A DNA stretch of 64,000 bases from Paraburkholderia susongensis (GTDB lineage Bacteria > Pseudomonadota > Gammaproteobacteria > Burkholderiales > Burkholderiaceae): NCBI RefSeq assembly GCF_900177725.1, contig NZ_FXAT01000012.1:62001-126000 (forward strand), in the 5' to 3' direction. Positions 1 through 7,831 of the stretch are shown here, piece by piece. Position 1 is the stretch's first letter; each line of letters opens with the position of its first letter. The translations under genes were made by a program, and so were the position numbers. Under the pieces are notes generated by a model. That model ran no database searches. It had not been told where the DNA came from and saw only the letters and a list, made by a program, of their open reading frames with translations.

Positions 1-513
1 AGCGGAGACGGCCTGGGTGGGCGCCGGATGCGGCGGCAGCAAACCGTGCGAGACGTACAGGCCCGCCGCGACCGGCAATCCGATATAGAGCAGATGGCTG
101 CCGGTGCGCCGCGCGATCGTGTAGACGAGCGGTGCGAGCATGATGAAGCTCACGTCGAACAGATGCGGCATGCCGACAAGCAGGGCCGCCGCGCAGATCG
201 TCCACGGCGCGAGCCAGAGCGGCCGCTTGCCGACGAAAGCGTTGGCGATGCGGTCCGCGCCGCCGGTGCCGATCAGGATGCCGCCGAGCACGGCGCCGAG
301 GCCGACGACCGGCCCTGTATGCGCGAGCGCGCCACCGAACCCCTTCGTGAAACTATCGATGCTGTGCTCGGGCGTAACGCCGGCAACGAGGCCAAGTCCG
401 AGCGCCGACAGCGTAAGCGCCACGAACGGACTCAGCCGCACGCGTACGATCAGAAAGATCAGAACGACGATGGCGCCCACTGCCATCGCGATGGTGGCAA
501 CCTCTCCCCGCAT
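1..513 (-). CDS. GntP-family permease, 5' part only
   Basis: Reading leftward from an ATG at 513 gives a very hydrophobic N-terminal part of a GntP-type proton symporter for gluconate-like acid sugars: helices rich in Ala/Val/Leu, a glycine-rich GLGAVLGGILIGTGGADRIA stretch, then a conserved-looking LLVGMPHLFDVSFIMLAPL segment. The gene runs out of the left edge after about 170 codons. It follows the SAF-domain oxidoreductase on the same strand, about 90 bases downstream of its stop, and sits beside otnK/otnC. The family fits import of four-carbon sugar acids such as threonate or erythronate. The substrate is inferred from context only. Confidence 0.85.
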   Translation of the reverse strand, partial: MRGEVATIAMAVGAIVVLIFLIVRVRLSPFVALTLSALGLGLVAGVTPEHSIDSFTKGFGGALAHTGPVVGLGAVLGGILIGTGGADRIANAFVGKRPLWLAPWTICAAALLVGMPHLFDVSFIMLAPLVYTIARRTGSHLLYIGLPVAAGLYVSHGLLPPHPAPTQAVSA

Positions 514-603
514 GGTGTCTCCTATTGTGTTTTGTAGCGTTGCAGCCGGGGATCAGGCGCGCGTGATGAACGTCTCGCACCGGTCCCCTATACGTTGCAC
601 GTG

Positions 604-2004
604 TCAAACCGTGCCGGCGCGCCATGCGCCCAGCAGGGCTTCGTCCACGCCTTGCAGATGGTCGAGCGTCAGCAGCTCGCCCGCCGCGACGTCGCGCACG
701 AGCGTCGCATGCGCGGCCAGGTAAAGCGGCGCGACGTTCGCGCCCGCGGCACTGCGTTCGAGCAGCACGGCTTGCACACCGGCCACGTCGTGATGGTGGC
801 CGCCCATCTGCAGCACCGTGCCCGCTTTGAGCGGCGTCGTTGCGCGGCCGGCCAGCACCGCGCATTGCGTGGGCCGGGCGGCGCCCGTCGGGCGGCCGTG
901 CAGCACGGCCTCGAGCAGCGTGATGGGCGTTTCGACACCCATGAAGTGATACGGCAGATAAAGACATGCATAGCGGCCGTTGCGGCTCACGACGTGGCCC
1001 TTCTGCGCGAGCAACGCCCAGGTGGGCGCATCGTGCGTGCGCACGACCACGAACACGCCGCCCGCGAAGCTCGCCTCGTCCGGACGTCGCAGCATGTTGA
1101 ACACGTCGATCACGCCTCGACGCGAAAGCACGCCGCCGTCTTCCCGGAGCGCATAGATGTCGGCGAGTTCGGTGGTGCGTGCTATCGGGTAGTGCAGCAA
1201 TTCCACGTCGGGCACGAGGCCCGTATTCGTTGCGACCACGCTCATTTCGCAGTAGTCGGCCGTGGCCGAGGTCTTGCGTCCTCGCAGCGCCTCGCGCCGC
1301 GCGGCCAGCGTCGCGGCCACGTCGTCGCCGAGCGTCATCAGGCTCGCGAGCTCGGGCGCGGGAAAGCGTTCGTCGAGCTGCGTCACCTCTCCCGAAGCCG
1401 CGTCGAAGACGAGGTCGTACTCGCTCGATTTGCCCGCGGCCACGATGTCGAGGCCGAGCGTGCGCGCCCATGAGACCCAGCCGATCAGGTTCGACGGCTG
1501 GTCGCCGTCCGCAGTCGTGTACACCACGCCCTGATTCGCCGCGAACCGCGCGAGCGCGACCCCGGCAACGGCATCCACTTCCTTGCTGACCATCGCGACG
1601 TGGCACTTTGCCTGCAACGCGGCACGCGCGGCGCGATAGCCGACCGACGGGTTGCCGGTCGCCTCGACAAGGATGTCGAAGGCGGCGGGGTCGAGCAGAT
1701 TCACGTCGCTCACCAGCGCGATCTGGCGAGGCGCGAGGGCACGCACGGCCTCGGCGTTTGCACACTCGACGAGCGACGCGGCCTCGTAGCCGAGCTCGAG
1801 ACACAGCTTACGCAGCCCCGCGAGATCCAGGTCGCACAGCACCGTTGGCATCAGGCGGCCGATCAGGCGCGTTTGCGCGAGCAGCGTGCGCGCAAAGCCT
1901 CCGCCAGCACCGGTCAGCGCATAGCGGACGACCTCCGGTTCGGGCGAGCCTGATACGGAATGTGTGCGTTGCGCACCCGCACGGAAAAGCAGTTCGAAGT
2001 TCAT
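604..2004 (-). CDS. Homoserine-dehydrogenase-like NAD(P) oxidoreductase with C-terminal SAF domain
   Basis: A 466-residue protein. A Rossmann-type N-terminal region (residues about 25-175) contains the nucleotide-binding YALTGAGGGFARTLL segment and a VSKEVDAVAG motif like homoserine-dehydrogenase relatives. The C-terminal third resembles a SAF domain (AGRATTPLKAGTVLQMGG and a terminal GELLTLDHLQGVD). It is divergent from otnK across a 200-base promoter region and co-oriented with the GntP permease. It may oxidise the sugar acid before OtnK. The usual dehydrogenases for this pathway (DenD, LtnD) are of other families, so this could be a non-orthologous replacement. The exact reaction is unknown. 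Confidence 0.75.
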   Translation of the reverse strand: MNFELLFRAGAQRTHSVSGSPEPEVVRYALTGAGGGFARTLLAQTRLIGRLMPTVLCDLDLAGLRKLCLELGYEAASLVECANAEAVRALAPRQIALVSDVNLLDPAAFDILVEATGNPSVGYRAARAALQAKCHVAMVSKEVDAVAGVALARFAANQGVVYTTADGDQPSNLIGWVSWARTLGLDIVAAGKSSEYDLVFDAASGEVTQLDERFPAPELASLMTLGDDVAATLAARREALRGRKTSATADYCEMSVVATNTGLVPDVELLHYPIARTTELADIYALREDGGVLSRRGVIDVFNMLRRPDEASFAGGVFVVVRTHDAPTWALLAQKGHVVSRNGRYACLYLPYHFMGVETPITLLEAVLHGRPTGAARPTQCAVLAGRATTPLKAGTVLQMGGHHHDVAGVQAVLLERSAAGANVAPLYLAAHATLVRDVAAGELLTLDHLQGVDEALLGAWRAGTV

Positions 2005-2144
2005 AAGGGGTGTACCCAGTGGTTTGGTGGCCGCCCGGCTGCGGACTTCGTCAGCGAGCGGATGCGCGAGCTATTGATCGATTGATCGCCCGTTGCTCCG
2101 AAACAAATTTAACTTTCATTACCATATTAGTCAACTTTCCTATC

Positions 2145-2156
2145 ATGTTTTAACAT
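2145..2156. promoter_or_regulatory. Candidate operator overlapping the otnK -35 box
   Basis: ATGTT-TT-AACAT is a perfect 5+5 dyad overlapping the -35 element of the otnK promoter, in an AT-rich divergent spacer. Its position suggests a repressor site. No regulator gene is adjacent in the window; it may lie beyond the left edge. Confidence 0.35.
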
Positions 2157-2178
2157 ATCAGAACATTGCGGCTATAAT
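2150..2178 (+). promoter_or_regulatory. Sigma-70-like promoter of otnK
   Basis: TTAACA at 2150-2155, a 17-base spacer, and a perfect TATAAT at 2173-2178, followed 27 bases later by the otnK start with a GAGGAG ribosome site. This is one of the best consensus promoters in the window. Confidence 0.65.
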
Positions 2179-2204
2179 CGGTTCGCACTGAGGAGAGCAA
2201 CGCA

Positions 2205-3497
2205 ATGACCTATATCCCGGAAACAGCCGCGAACGCGCCCCTGCTCGGCTGCATCGCGGACGATTTCACCGGCGCGACCGATCTCGCCAGCATGCTGGTG
2301 CGCGGCGGCATGCGCACGGTGCAGCTCATCGACGTGCCGCACAGCGCCGGGCCCGTTGCCGCCGACGCGCTCGTGGTCGCGCTGAAGTCGCGCACCATCG
2401 CCGCCGCAGACGCCATCGCGCAGTCGCTCGCCGCGCTCGCGTGGCTCAAGACGCAGGGCTGCCGCCAGTTCTATTTCAAGTATTGCTCGACGTTCGACTC
2501 CACGGCCGCGGGCAATATCGGCCCGGTCGCGCAGGCGCTGATGGATGCGCTCGGCACCGATTTCGCCATCGCCTGCCCCGCGTTTCCCGAGAACGGCCGC
2601 ACGGTGTATCGCGGCTATCTGTTCGTCGGCGATGCATTGCTCAACGAGTCCGGCATGGAAAAGCACCCGCTCACGCCCATGACGGACCCGAACCTCGTGC
2701 GCGTGCTGGCCGCGCAGAGCACGGCCGCGACCGGCCTGCTGCGTTACGACGCCATCGCCGCCGGCGCATCGGCCACGCGCGACGCGGCCGCCACGCTGCG
2801 CGCGCAAGGTGTGCGCCTCGCGATCGCCGATGCCGTCTCCAACGACGACCTGCGCACGCTCGGCCGCGCCTTCGCCGACGCGCCGCTACTCACTGGCGGC
2901 TCGGGCCTCGCGATCGGCCTGCCGGAGAACTTCCGGCGCGCCGGGCTGCTGGGGGCAGGCGAAGAAGCCGCGCAACTGCCCGCCGTGGGCGGGCGCGCGG
3001 TGGTGCTCGCGGGCAGCAGCTCGCGCGCGAGTCAGGCGCAGGTCGCGCACTGGCGCGCGAGCCGCCCCGCGCTGCGCATCGACCCGCTCGCGCTGGCCGC
3101 CGGCGAACCCGTGGTCGAGCAGGCGCTCGCCTTCTTCGAGCAGCATGCGGACGCCACCGTGCTCCTTTACGCCACGGCCACACCCAACGAGCTTGGTGCG
3201 ATTCAGGCACAGCTCGGCGTCGAGCGCGCGGGGCAACTCGTCGAGGGAGCGCTGGCCGCGATCGCGCGCGAACTCTCGCGGCGCGGCGTGCGCCGCTTCG
3301 TGGTAGCGGGCGGCGAAACCTCGGGCGCGGTGGTGCAGGCACTCGGCGTGTCGCGGCTGCGCATTGGCGCGCCGATCGATCCGGGCGTGCCCTGGACGCT
3401 CGGCGACGGCCCCGAGGGCGATATCGCGCTCGCGCTCAAATCCGGCAATTTTGGCGGCACGGACTTCTTCAGCCGGGCCCTTGCGCTTCAGGCATGA
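2205..3497 (+). CDS. otnK: 3-oxo-tetronate kinase (DUF1537 family)
   Basis: A 430-residue protein typical of the four-carbon acid-sugar kinase family. The N-terminal signature GCIADDFTGATDLASML lies at about residue 15. The C-terminal nucleotide-binding part contains VVLAGSSSRASQAQV and VVAGGETSGAVVQALGV. OtnK phosphorylates 3-oxo-tetronates at O4 with ATP, ahead of OtnC decarboxylation to a triose phosphate. A GAGGAG ribosome site precedes the ATG. The stop almost overlaps otnC, so the two are translationally close. Substrate stereochemistry cannot be read from sequence. Confidence 0.9.
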   Translation: MTYIPETAANAPLLGCIADDFTGATDLASMLVRGGMRTVQLIDVPHSAGPVAADALVVALKSRTIAAADAIAQSLAALAWLKTQGCRQFYFKYCSTFDSTAAGNIGPVAQALMDALGTDFAIACPAFPENGRTVYRGYLFVGDALLNESGMEKHPLTPMTDPNLVRVLAAQSTAATGLLRYDAIAAGASATRDAAATLRAQGVRLAIADAVSNDDLRTLGRAFADAPLLTGGSGLAIGLPENFRRAGLLGAGEEAAQLPAVGGRAVVLAGSSSRASQAQVAHWRASRPALRIDPLALAAGEPVVEQALAFFEQHADATVLLYATATPNELGAIQAQLGVERAGQLVEGALAAIARELSRRGVRRFVVAGGETSGAVVQALGVSRLRIGAPIDPGVPWTLGDGPEGDIALALKSGNFGGTDFFSRALALQA

Positions 3498-3508
3498 CCA
3501 GGACTTTC

Positions 3509-4156
3509 ATGAATCAGGAAAGCACGCTGCGCGAAGAGATCGCGCGCATCGGCAAAAGCCTCTTCGAGCGCGGCTACACCGCGGGCACAGCGGGCAACAT
3601 CAGCGCCCGGCTCGACGACGGCTGGCTCATCACCCCCACCGACGCCTGCCTCGGCGACCTCGATCCCGCGCGCATCGCCAAGGTGAGCACGGCGGGCGAA
3701 TGGGTGGCCGGCGACAAGCCGTCCAAAACGCTCGCACTGCATCGAGCCGTCTACGACCATCAGCCCGACACGCACGCCGTGCTGCACACGCATTCGACGC
3801 ACCTCGTCGCACTCACGCTCGCGGGCGTCTGGAGCGAGAACGACGTGCTGCCGCCTATCACGCCGTACTACGTGATGAAGGTCGGCCACGTTCCGCTGAT
3901 TCCGTACCGCCGCCCCGGCGACCCGCAGGTGGCCGAGCGCGTGCGCGAACTGGCCGGCTCGGTGCGTGGTGTACTGCTCGACCGGCTCGGGCCGGTGGTG
4001 TGGCATCGCAGTCTGCGCGAGGCGTCCGCCACGCTGGAGGAACTCGAGGAAACCGCGCGCCTGTTCCTGATGATGCAGGCGCAGGGCAAGCGCATCGAGC
4101 CGCTCGACGCCCAGCAGATCGAAGAGTTGAAGACAACGTTCGGCGCACGCTGGTAA
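3509..4156 (+). CDS. otnC: 3-oxo-tetronate 4-phosphate decarboxylase (class II aldolase family)
   Basis: A 215-residue class II aldolase/adducin-type protein: TAGNISARLDDGWLITPT near residue 25, the GDKPSKTLALH phosphate-binding region, and the metal-binding HTHSTH motif near residue 92. The start at 3509 is preceded by AGGA at five bases. An in-frame ATG at 3494 overlapping the otnK stop is the alternative. It forms an operon with otnK and catalyses the following step, giving dihydroxyacetone phosphate and CO2 in the characterised pathway. The usual isomerase otnI is not seen. The next gene downstream is a broken amidohydrolase. Confidence 0.88.
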   Translation: MNQESTLREEIARIGKSLFERGYTAGTAGNISARLDDGWLITPTDACLGDLDPARIAKVSTAGEWVAGDKPSKTLALHRAVYDHQPDTHAVLHTHSTHLVALTLAGVWSENDVLPPITPYYVMKVGHVPLIPYRRPGDPQVAERVRELAGSVRGVLLDRLGPVVWHRSLREASATLEELEETARLFLMMQAQGKRIEPLDAQQIEELKTTFGARW

Positions 4157-4313
4157 GCGGCAACGGCGCACCACGACAACCGGAGGAGCGCTGACGAGCA
4201 GCAAGCTTTTTTTACGAGACAGCGATGCGGATCTACCGTCCCATCGGTCTCATTGACCCGAACGGATCCAATGGCTCCAGCGATCCGTCGAACCCGACTT
4301 CAAGGACTTTCCG

Positions 4314-4536
4314 ATGACTTCCGCGGCACGCAACGCACTCGGCTTCGATTTGCCGATCTTCGACGCCCATCATCATTTCTGGGACCTCGACGACGGACAT
4401 TTCCCCTGGCTCACCGACGACTACGACGAGCATTTTTTTCTCGGCGACTACCGCCGCATGTGCAGGAATTTTTTGCCGCCGCAATACCGCGAGGCCACCG
4501 CGGGCTTTGACGTGATTGGCACCGTGCACGTGGAGG
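4314..4536 (+). pseudogene. Amidohydrolase (TIM-barrel, amidohydrolase-2 type), truncated by prophage junction
   Basis: Starts with a good ATG (AAGGA upstream) and encodes FDAHHHFWDLDDGHFPWL, the metal-binding N-terminal motif of lactonase-like amidohydrolases. It continues to DVIGTVHVEA, where such proteins normally go on for another 200 or more residues. Here the sequence switches abruptly at about 4536 into antisense prophage sequence and stops at 4553. It was probably a lactonase of the otnK/otnC operon. The gene can no longer make a functional barrel. Confidence 0.8.
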
Positions 4537-5172
4537 CGGTCCCAATCAGATAGACGCGGTATTCGCTGAAGCGCTGCCAGATATCGCGCGTGTAGCCCGC
4601 CTGCTCGACATTGATGCCCAGCGCAAATCCCCCGCCGCTTCGACTGTCGCGAGAGGCCCGATAACGAGGTCGCCGTCTGCGTCCTCGTAACACAGCACCT
4701 GCGCGGGCTTGCAGAGGCGGTCAATCACGGCATAGGGCGACTCGCAGACATTGAGACAGACCTGCGGGTGCAGCATGCCCGGAGCCAGCGCCTTGAGCGT
4801 AATCCCGAATGGCTGCGCGAGTTGCGCTGCAATGTCGGCAGTCTCCATGTTGACGAACTGGAACGAATCGAACTGTGCCGCGCAGTCCACCAGGTCCTCA
4901 CACTTGCCGCGCCCCGATACCGAAAGCGTATGCGTGGTTGCGCTGACCGATTCGGCTACGCGGTCCACGTATCCGGTAACGACGGCATCCGCGCCGATCT
5001 TCACAATGCACGGATCGCCTTCCATCACGACGACCTTTTCCGCGTTGGGAAAACGCTCAGTCATCGAGATATCGAAGTCGGCCGGAATACGCTCCATGCC
5101 GCGCGTGATGCGGACGCTCTTCCAGCCCGCGATGCTTGCCCCGTTGACGGTCAAGGTCACGTCGTCGGTCAT
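4537..5172 (-). pseudogene. Phage Mu gpP-like baseplate/tail protein, truncated and frameshifted
   Basis: Reads leftward from an ATG at 5172. The protein begins DDVTLTVNGASIAGWKSVRI, followed by MTERFPNAEKVVV and a GYVDRV repeat region, as in Mu gpP and phage late-control/baseplate proteins. After residue about 180 the frame is lost at a run of five C at 4629-4633. Adding one base restores homologous-looking GFALGINVEQAGYTRDIWQR. The gene is then cut at about 4537 by the junction with the amidohydrolase. Full-length relatives have roughly 350-380 residues. It is non-functional as a baseplate gene. Confidence 0.75.
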
Positions 5173-5244
5173 GGTAGCCTACTAGATAACGCGGTAGCGG
5201 ACCGTCCTAACAAACCACTTCGACACAGAGCCGAAGGTCATAAG

Positions 5245-5712
5245 ATGATCGAAATTCAGTATCTCGAAAGCACAGAAAACCTGAAGAAGAACATCCGCGC
5301 GAGTCCAGGCTGGATGCCGAATGCCAGACAGGCTGAAGCGATCGCCGCATGCTTACGCCAAGGCCGTCTTTTTTATGAAGCAGCAACACGGGCACCGCTG
5401 GAAATAAGGCCGCTTGAACTCTACTATGGCACTTCCGCATATGCAAAAGCGCTCATTCTTTCCACCAATCGCCGTGCTACGCTCGATACACTTCAGCAGT
5501 CACATGGCATTACCGACACATCGCCTCACAACGCTCGACTCGGAGACCTGACCGTTCAGATTGCTAGGCGAGGCACGTTCCATGAATTCAATGACTGTGT
5601 AGCAAAACTGAATCGCATACAGCCACTGTCGTTAGATCAGCAGACGACGCCATGCTCGCCCTTATCGATGCGTTCATGGATAGTGTCCATTCGACATTTC
5701 CGATCTATGTAG
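5245..5712 (+). CDS. YaaC-family protein, prophage cargo, probably frameshifted
   Basis: An ATG-start protein of 155 residues. The segment RLFYEAATRAPLEIRPLELY followed by YGTSAYAKAL matches the N-terminal signature of the YaaC family, whose members are normally about 300 residues. The frame ends at 5712, but in another frame the sequence ALIDAFMDSVHSTFPIYV continues to a stop at 5742-5744. That suggests a frameshift at about 5600-5640 or an alternative C-terminus. It is divergent from the gpP fragment (73-base gap) and convergent with the gpN tail. Function is unknown. Its location and low GC point to a phage moron, possibly a defence gene. Confidence 0.6.
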   Translation: MIEIQYLESTENLKKNIRASPGWMPNARQAEAIAACLRQGRLFYEAATRAPLEIRPLELYYGTSAYAKALILSTNRRATLDTLQQSHGITDTSPHNARLGDLTVQIARRGTFHEFNDCVAKLNRIQPLSLDQQTTPCSPLSMRSWIVSIRHFRSM

Positions 5713-5740
5713 CTGAGGTTATCCGGCCCGAAGCGTCGCT

Positions 5741-5966
5741 TTAGAAAAGATCGGCTTCGAATGCCTCCAGAGGGAATGCAGGATGAACCGGTACGGCCTG
5801 CTGTAGCAGTGTGTCGTATCGCGTCACGTCCTGATAGAACGCGTTGCACGAGCACAAGCAAGGGTGTCTCGTCTAGCGTCGTGACGGTCTGCATCGTCGC
5901 GAGTGATACACCGTGCGTAACGTGTACGCCCTCTGCCTGGAGACGGTCGATCTGCTCACAGTCCGC
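5741..5966 (-). pseudogene. gpN-like (DNA circularisation protein) 3' tail, copy 2
   Basis: The minus strand reads DRLQAEGVHVTHGVSLATMQ then TVTTLDETPLLVLVQ. After a one-base frame change it continues AFYQDVTRYDTLLQQAVPVH and PAFPLEAFEADLF-stop. It matches copy 1 at 7681-7831 position by position. Only the C-terminal part of the protein is represented. The stop codon overlaps the alternative stop of the YaaC-like gene. Confidence 0.7.
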
Positions 5967-6028
5967 ATTACTTCATATTTCATTTGCATGCGATGATAGG
6001 GTTACTTTCCTACATCGCTCAACTCAAT

Positions 6029-6484
6029 ATGGATACTGCTATCTTCACGTCAATCGTTGCCGGTTCGTCCGCATTGGCCGGCGCCGGTCTAACGTCTATT
6101 TTCCAGATGTTCACGCAACGCAACAATCAGCGGTTTCAAATCAAGCTTGAGACGCTGAAGCGGGAGAGTGAATGGCGCGAGAAGGAAAGAAACCTTGCGC
6201 TTGACCGACTAGCTACGGCGCATCGACAGTTGAGTGCCATAGGCCGCGAATTCTCACAGGACAGCATAGATATCAACTTGAATGCTCAAATTGGCGAATG
6301 GAAATTCGACCAACGCTATCTGGCAGCCCGCAGGGAGACAGATGAACTGCGAATGATCTGCGGTCTGTACGAACCATCATTAGAGCAAGACGTCGAACTG
6401 CTCCACGGTGATATGAACCTGTACTGGGGCAACTTCAAGATGGTCTTGAACCTAATCGCTAACAACAAGGGATCGATCCTATGA
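6029..6484 (+). CDS. Small membrane protein with coiled coil, prophage cargo
   Basis: 151 residues from ATG 6029 (alternatives ATG 5993 or TTG 5984, no clear ribosome site for any). The first about 25 residues form one membrane helix (TAIFTSIVAGSSALAGAGLT). A charged, probably coiled-coil region follows (LETLKRESEWREKERNLALD), then a mixed C-terminal domain. I do not recognise the family. The layout, one N-terminal helix plus cytosolic helical domain in a phage moron position, is common among small anti-phage or superinfection-exclusion proteins, but that is inference. Its stop overlaps a 37-codon frame (ATGA). Confidence 0.6.
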   Translation: MDTAIFTSIVAGSSALAGAGLTSIFQMFTQRNNQRFQIKLETLKRESEWREKERNLALDRLATAHRQLSAIGREFSQDSIDINLNAQIGEWKFDQRYLAARRETDELRMICGLYEPSLEQDVELLHGDMNLYWGNFKMVLNLIANNKGSIL

Positions 6485-6594
6485 CCCCCTGCCTCGAACG
6501 CACCCACAAGGCCGCCATGGACATTTCCAAGCAAATAGTGGCATTGAAGGCGCGCCTAGCGGAACGGGCGCGCGAATATACTGCTAATCAATAG
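6481..6594 (+). CDS. Possible 37-residue protein coupled to the membrane cargo gene
   Basis: ATG overlaps the preceding stop (ATGA). The product is a short helical, Lys/Arg-rich peptide (MDISKQIVALKARLAERARE) ending at 6594. It could be a small partner of the upstream membrane protein or chance read-through into the next gpN tail, with which its end overlaps by about 10 bases. Confidence 0.3.
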   Translation: MTPCLERTHKAAMDISKQIVALKARLAERAREYTANQ

Positions 6595-6684
6595 AGGCGC
6601 TAAAACGAGTCGGCGTAAACGCCAGAGGAGCTGGCGCGGCCTGCTGCATCCGAAGCGCGTGGTACGCTGCCGTTGGTAGCACCC
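6584..6684 (-). pseudogene. gpN-like 3' tail, copy 3 (most diverged)
   Basis: The minus strand gives VLPTAAYHALRMQQAAPAPL and AFTPTRFSASID-stop. Aligned with copy 1 (TRYEALLQQVAPIHPAFAPV then SFQASLL-stop), it keeps the QQ-A-P, AF-P and F-AS positions. About 33 codons remain, located exactly where the pattern predicts: after the second cargo gene and before the third. Confidence 0.55.
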
Positions 6685-6709
6685 CAGAACCATTCAATGG
6701 AGAGCGCGA

Positions 6710-7642
6710 ATGTACGACTCGCTAGAGACAGTTCAGGCGCTTAATGGCATCGTAGAAGAATCACTTAATCTTGAGTTCAAGGCTGGCCGGGCTTTGGCTG
6801 ACATAACCCCTGAGTCCCGAGGCACTTTGGTGAAAGAAGTGACAGCCTTCGCCAATGCGGCGGGCGGAACTATCATCTACGGGATTGGCGAGCAGGTCGA
6901 TGGCGAGCGAAATGTTGCTGGCGACCTCGAACCGGTTACGAATGGTCGTGTGACAAAGGACCAGCTAACAGCAATCATCACGTCAAACACCGATCCAGTG
7001 TTCACCGGTTTTGATATCAATGTACTGACCGTCGCTGAAGGTCAAAGAATCATCGTTATCAACGTCGAGCAGGGCGACACCGCTTACCAGAATCGACTTG
7101 ACAAAAAGTACTATCAGAGACGCGGTACAGCCTGTGAGGCGATGTACGACTTTGCTATTCGCGACGTCATGAACCGCCGAAAAGCACCGCGTCTGGTTGC
7201 AGAACTTTTAATCCGGAACCAGCAGCGGCAAGCCAACGAGCACCGGTATCGTCTGGTGCCAAAACTGAGAAACGAAGGTTTGTTTACCGTGCATCACTGG
7301 TGTTTGTATGTGGACATACCCACCGAGACACGTCTCGGGATGCAACCAACGCAGTCAGTCGTGCAACGGCCCCCGGTCAGATATCAGCAATTGCAGTATG
7401 ACCGTTTTGAATACTCCTCAGAACGTTTGCCGCCTGCTACGAACAGCCTTCGATTATTGCCCGATCAGGAACTGGAATTGACTGTGCAAAGCGGCTTTCC
7501 AGACCTTGACCTGATTGTGACTCAAGACCACTTTCGACGGAGGCTTGAGGCCCTTGAGCCACCGTTGCGGTGGTCATTGTATGTAGACGATGCCCCCCAA
7601 AAGAAAGGCGAGACACCTTTCGAGGACTGGTGTACTTTCTGA
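6710..7642 (+). CDS. AlbA_2 / Schlafen-type domain protein, prophage cargo
   Basis: A 310-residue protein. Residues about 15-150 fit the AlbA_2 (Schlafen-like) fold: EESLNLEFKAG at the start, VKEVTAFANAAGGTIIYGIG in the middle, and QNRLDKKYYQRRGTACEAM at the end. The C-terminal half (about 160-310) is beta-rich and unrecognised. AlbA_2 proteins bind nucleic acids and occur both as regulators and as anti-phage effectors. GGAGAG precedes the ATG. The gene is convergent with gpN tail copy 1 and has lower GC than flanking host genes. Confidence 0.75.
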   Translation: MYDSLETVQALNGIVEESLNLEFKAGRALADITPESRGTLVKEVTAFANAAGGTIIYGIGEQVDGERNVAGDLEPVTNGRVTKDQLTAIITSNTDPVFTGFDINVLTVAEGQRIIVINVEQGDTAYQNRLDKKYYQRRGTACEAMYDFAIRDVMNRRKAPRLVAELLIRNQQRQANEHRYRLVPKLRNEGLFTVHHWCLYVDIPTETRLGMQPTQSVVQRPPVRYQQLQYDRFEYSSERLPPATNSLRLLPDQELELTVQSGFPDLDLIVTQDHFRRRLEALEPPLRWSLYVDDAPQKKGETPFEDWCTF

Positions 7643-7680
7643 CACCCATTCCTAACTCAATCCGTCGGATGGCCCCGCGC

Positions 7681-7831
7681 CTATAGCAACGACGCCTGAA
7701 AGCTCACAGGCGCAAACGCCGGATGAATCGGCGCGACCTGCTGTAGCAGCGCTTCATACCTCGTCACGTCCTGATAGAGCCGTTGCGCGAGGACGAGTAA
7801 CGGCATCGGCTCCGGCGTCGTGACGGTCTTT
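7681..7831 (-). pseudogene. gpN-like 3' tail, copy 1 (best preserved)
   Basis: The open minus-strand frame reads TVTTPEPMPLLVLAQRLYQD then VTRYEALLQQVAPIHPAFAP and ends at a TAG at 7681-7683. This matches the C-terminus of Mu-like DNA circularisation protein N. The upstream part of gpN is missing because the prophage segment joins a truncated MFS gene at about 7831. Confidence 0.7.

Larger units (their letters stand above)
4537..7831. mobile_element. Mu-like prophage fragment with cargo genes
   Basis: Base composition falls clearly compared with both flanks. Phage tail genes are on the minus strand: gpP-like 5' part at left, gpN-like 3' tails at 5741-5966, 6584-6684 and 7681-7831. Three plus-strand cargo genes lie between them. 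Both outer edges cut through host genes (amidohydrolase and MFS transporter) and through phage genes, so neither end is a transposition end of an intact Mu-like phage. I see no transposase, no terminal repeats and no obvious target duplication. The likely history is recombination or deletion that left an internal prophage segment. Confidence 0.75.

Noticed and set aside
4537..7831. Complete Mu-like prophage
   Set aside because: Only parts of two tail genes are present. There is no transposase, repressor, head gene or terminal sequence.
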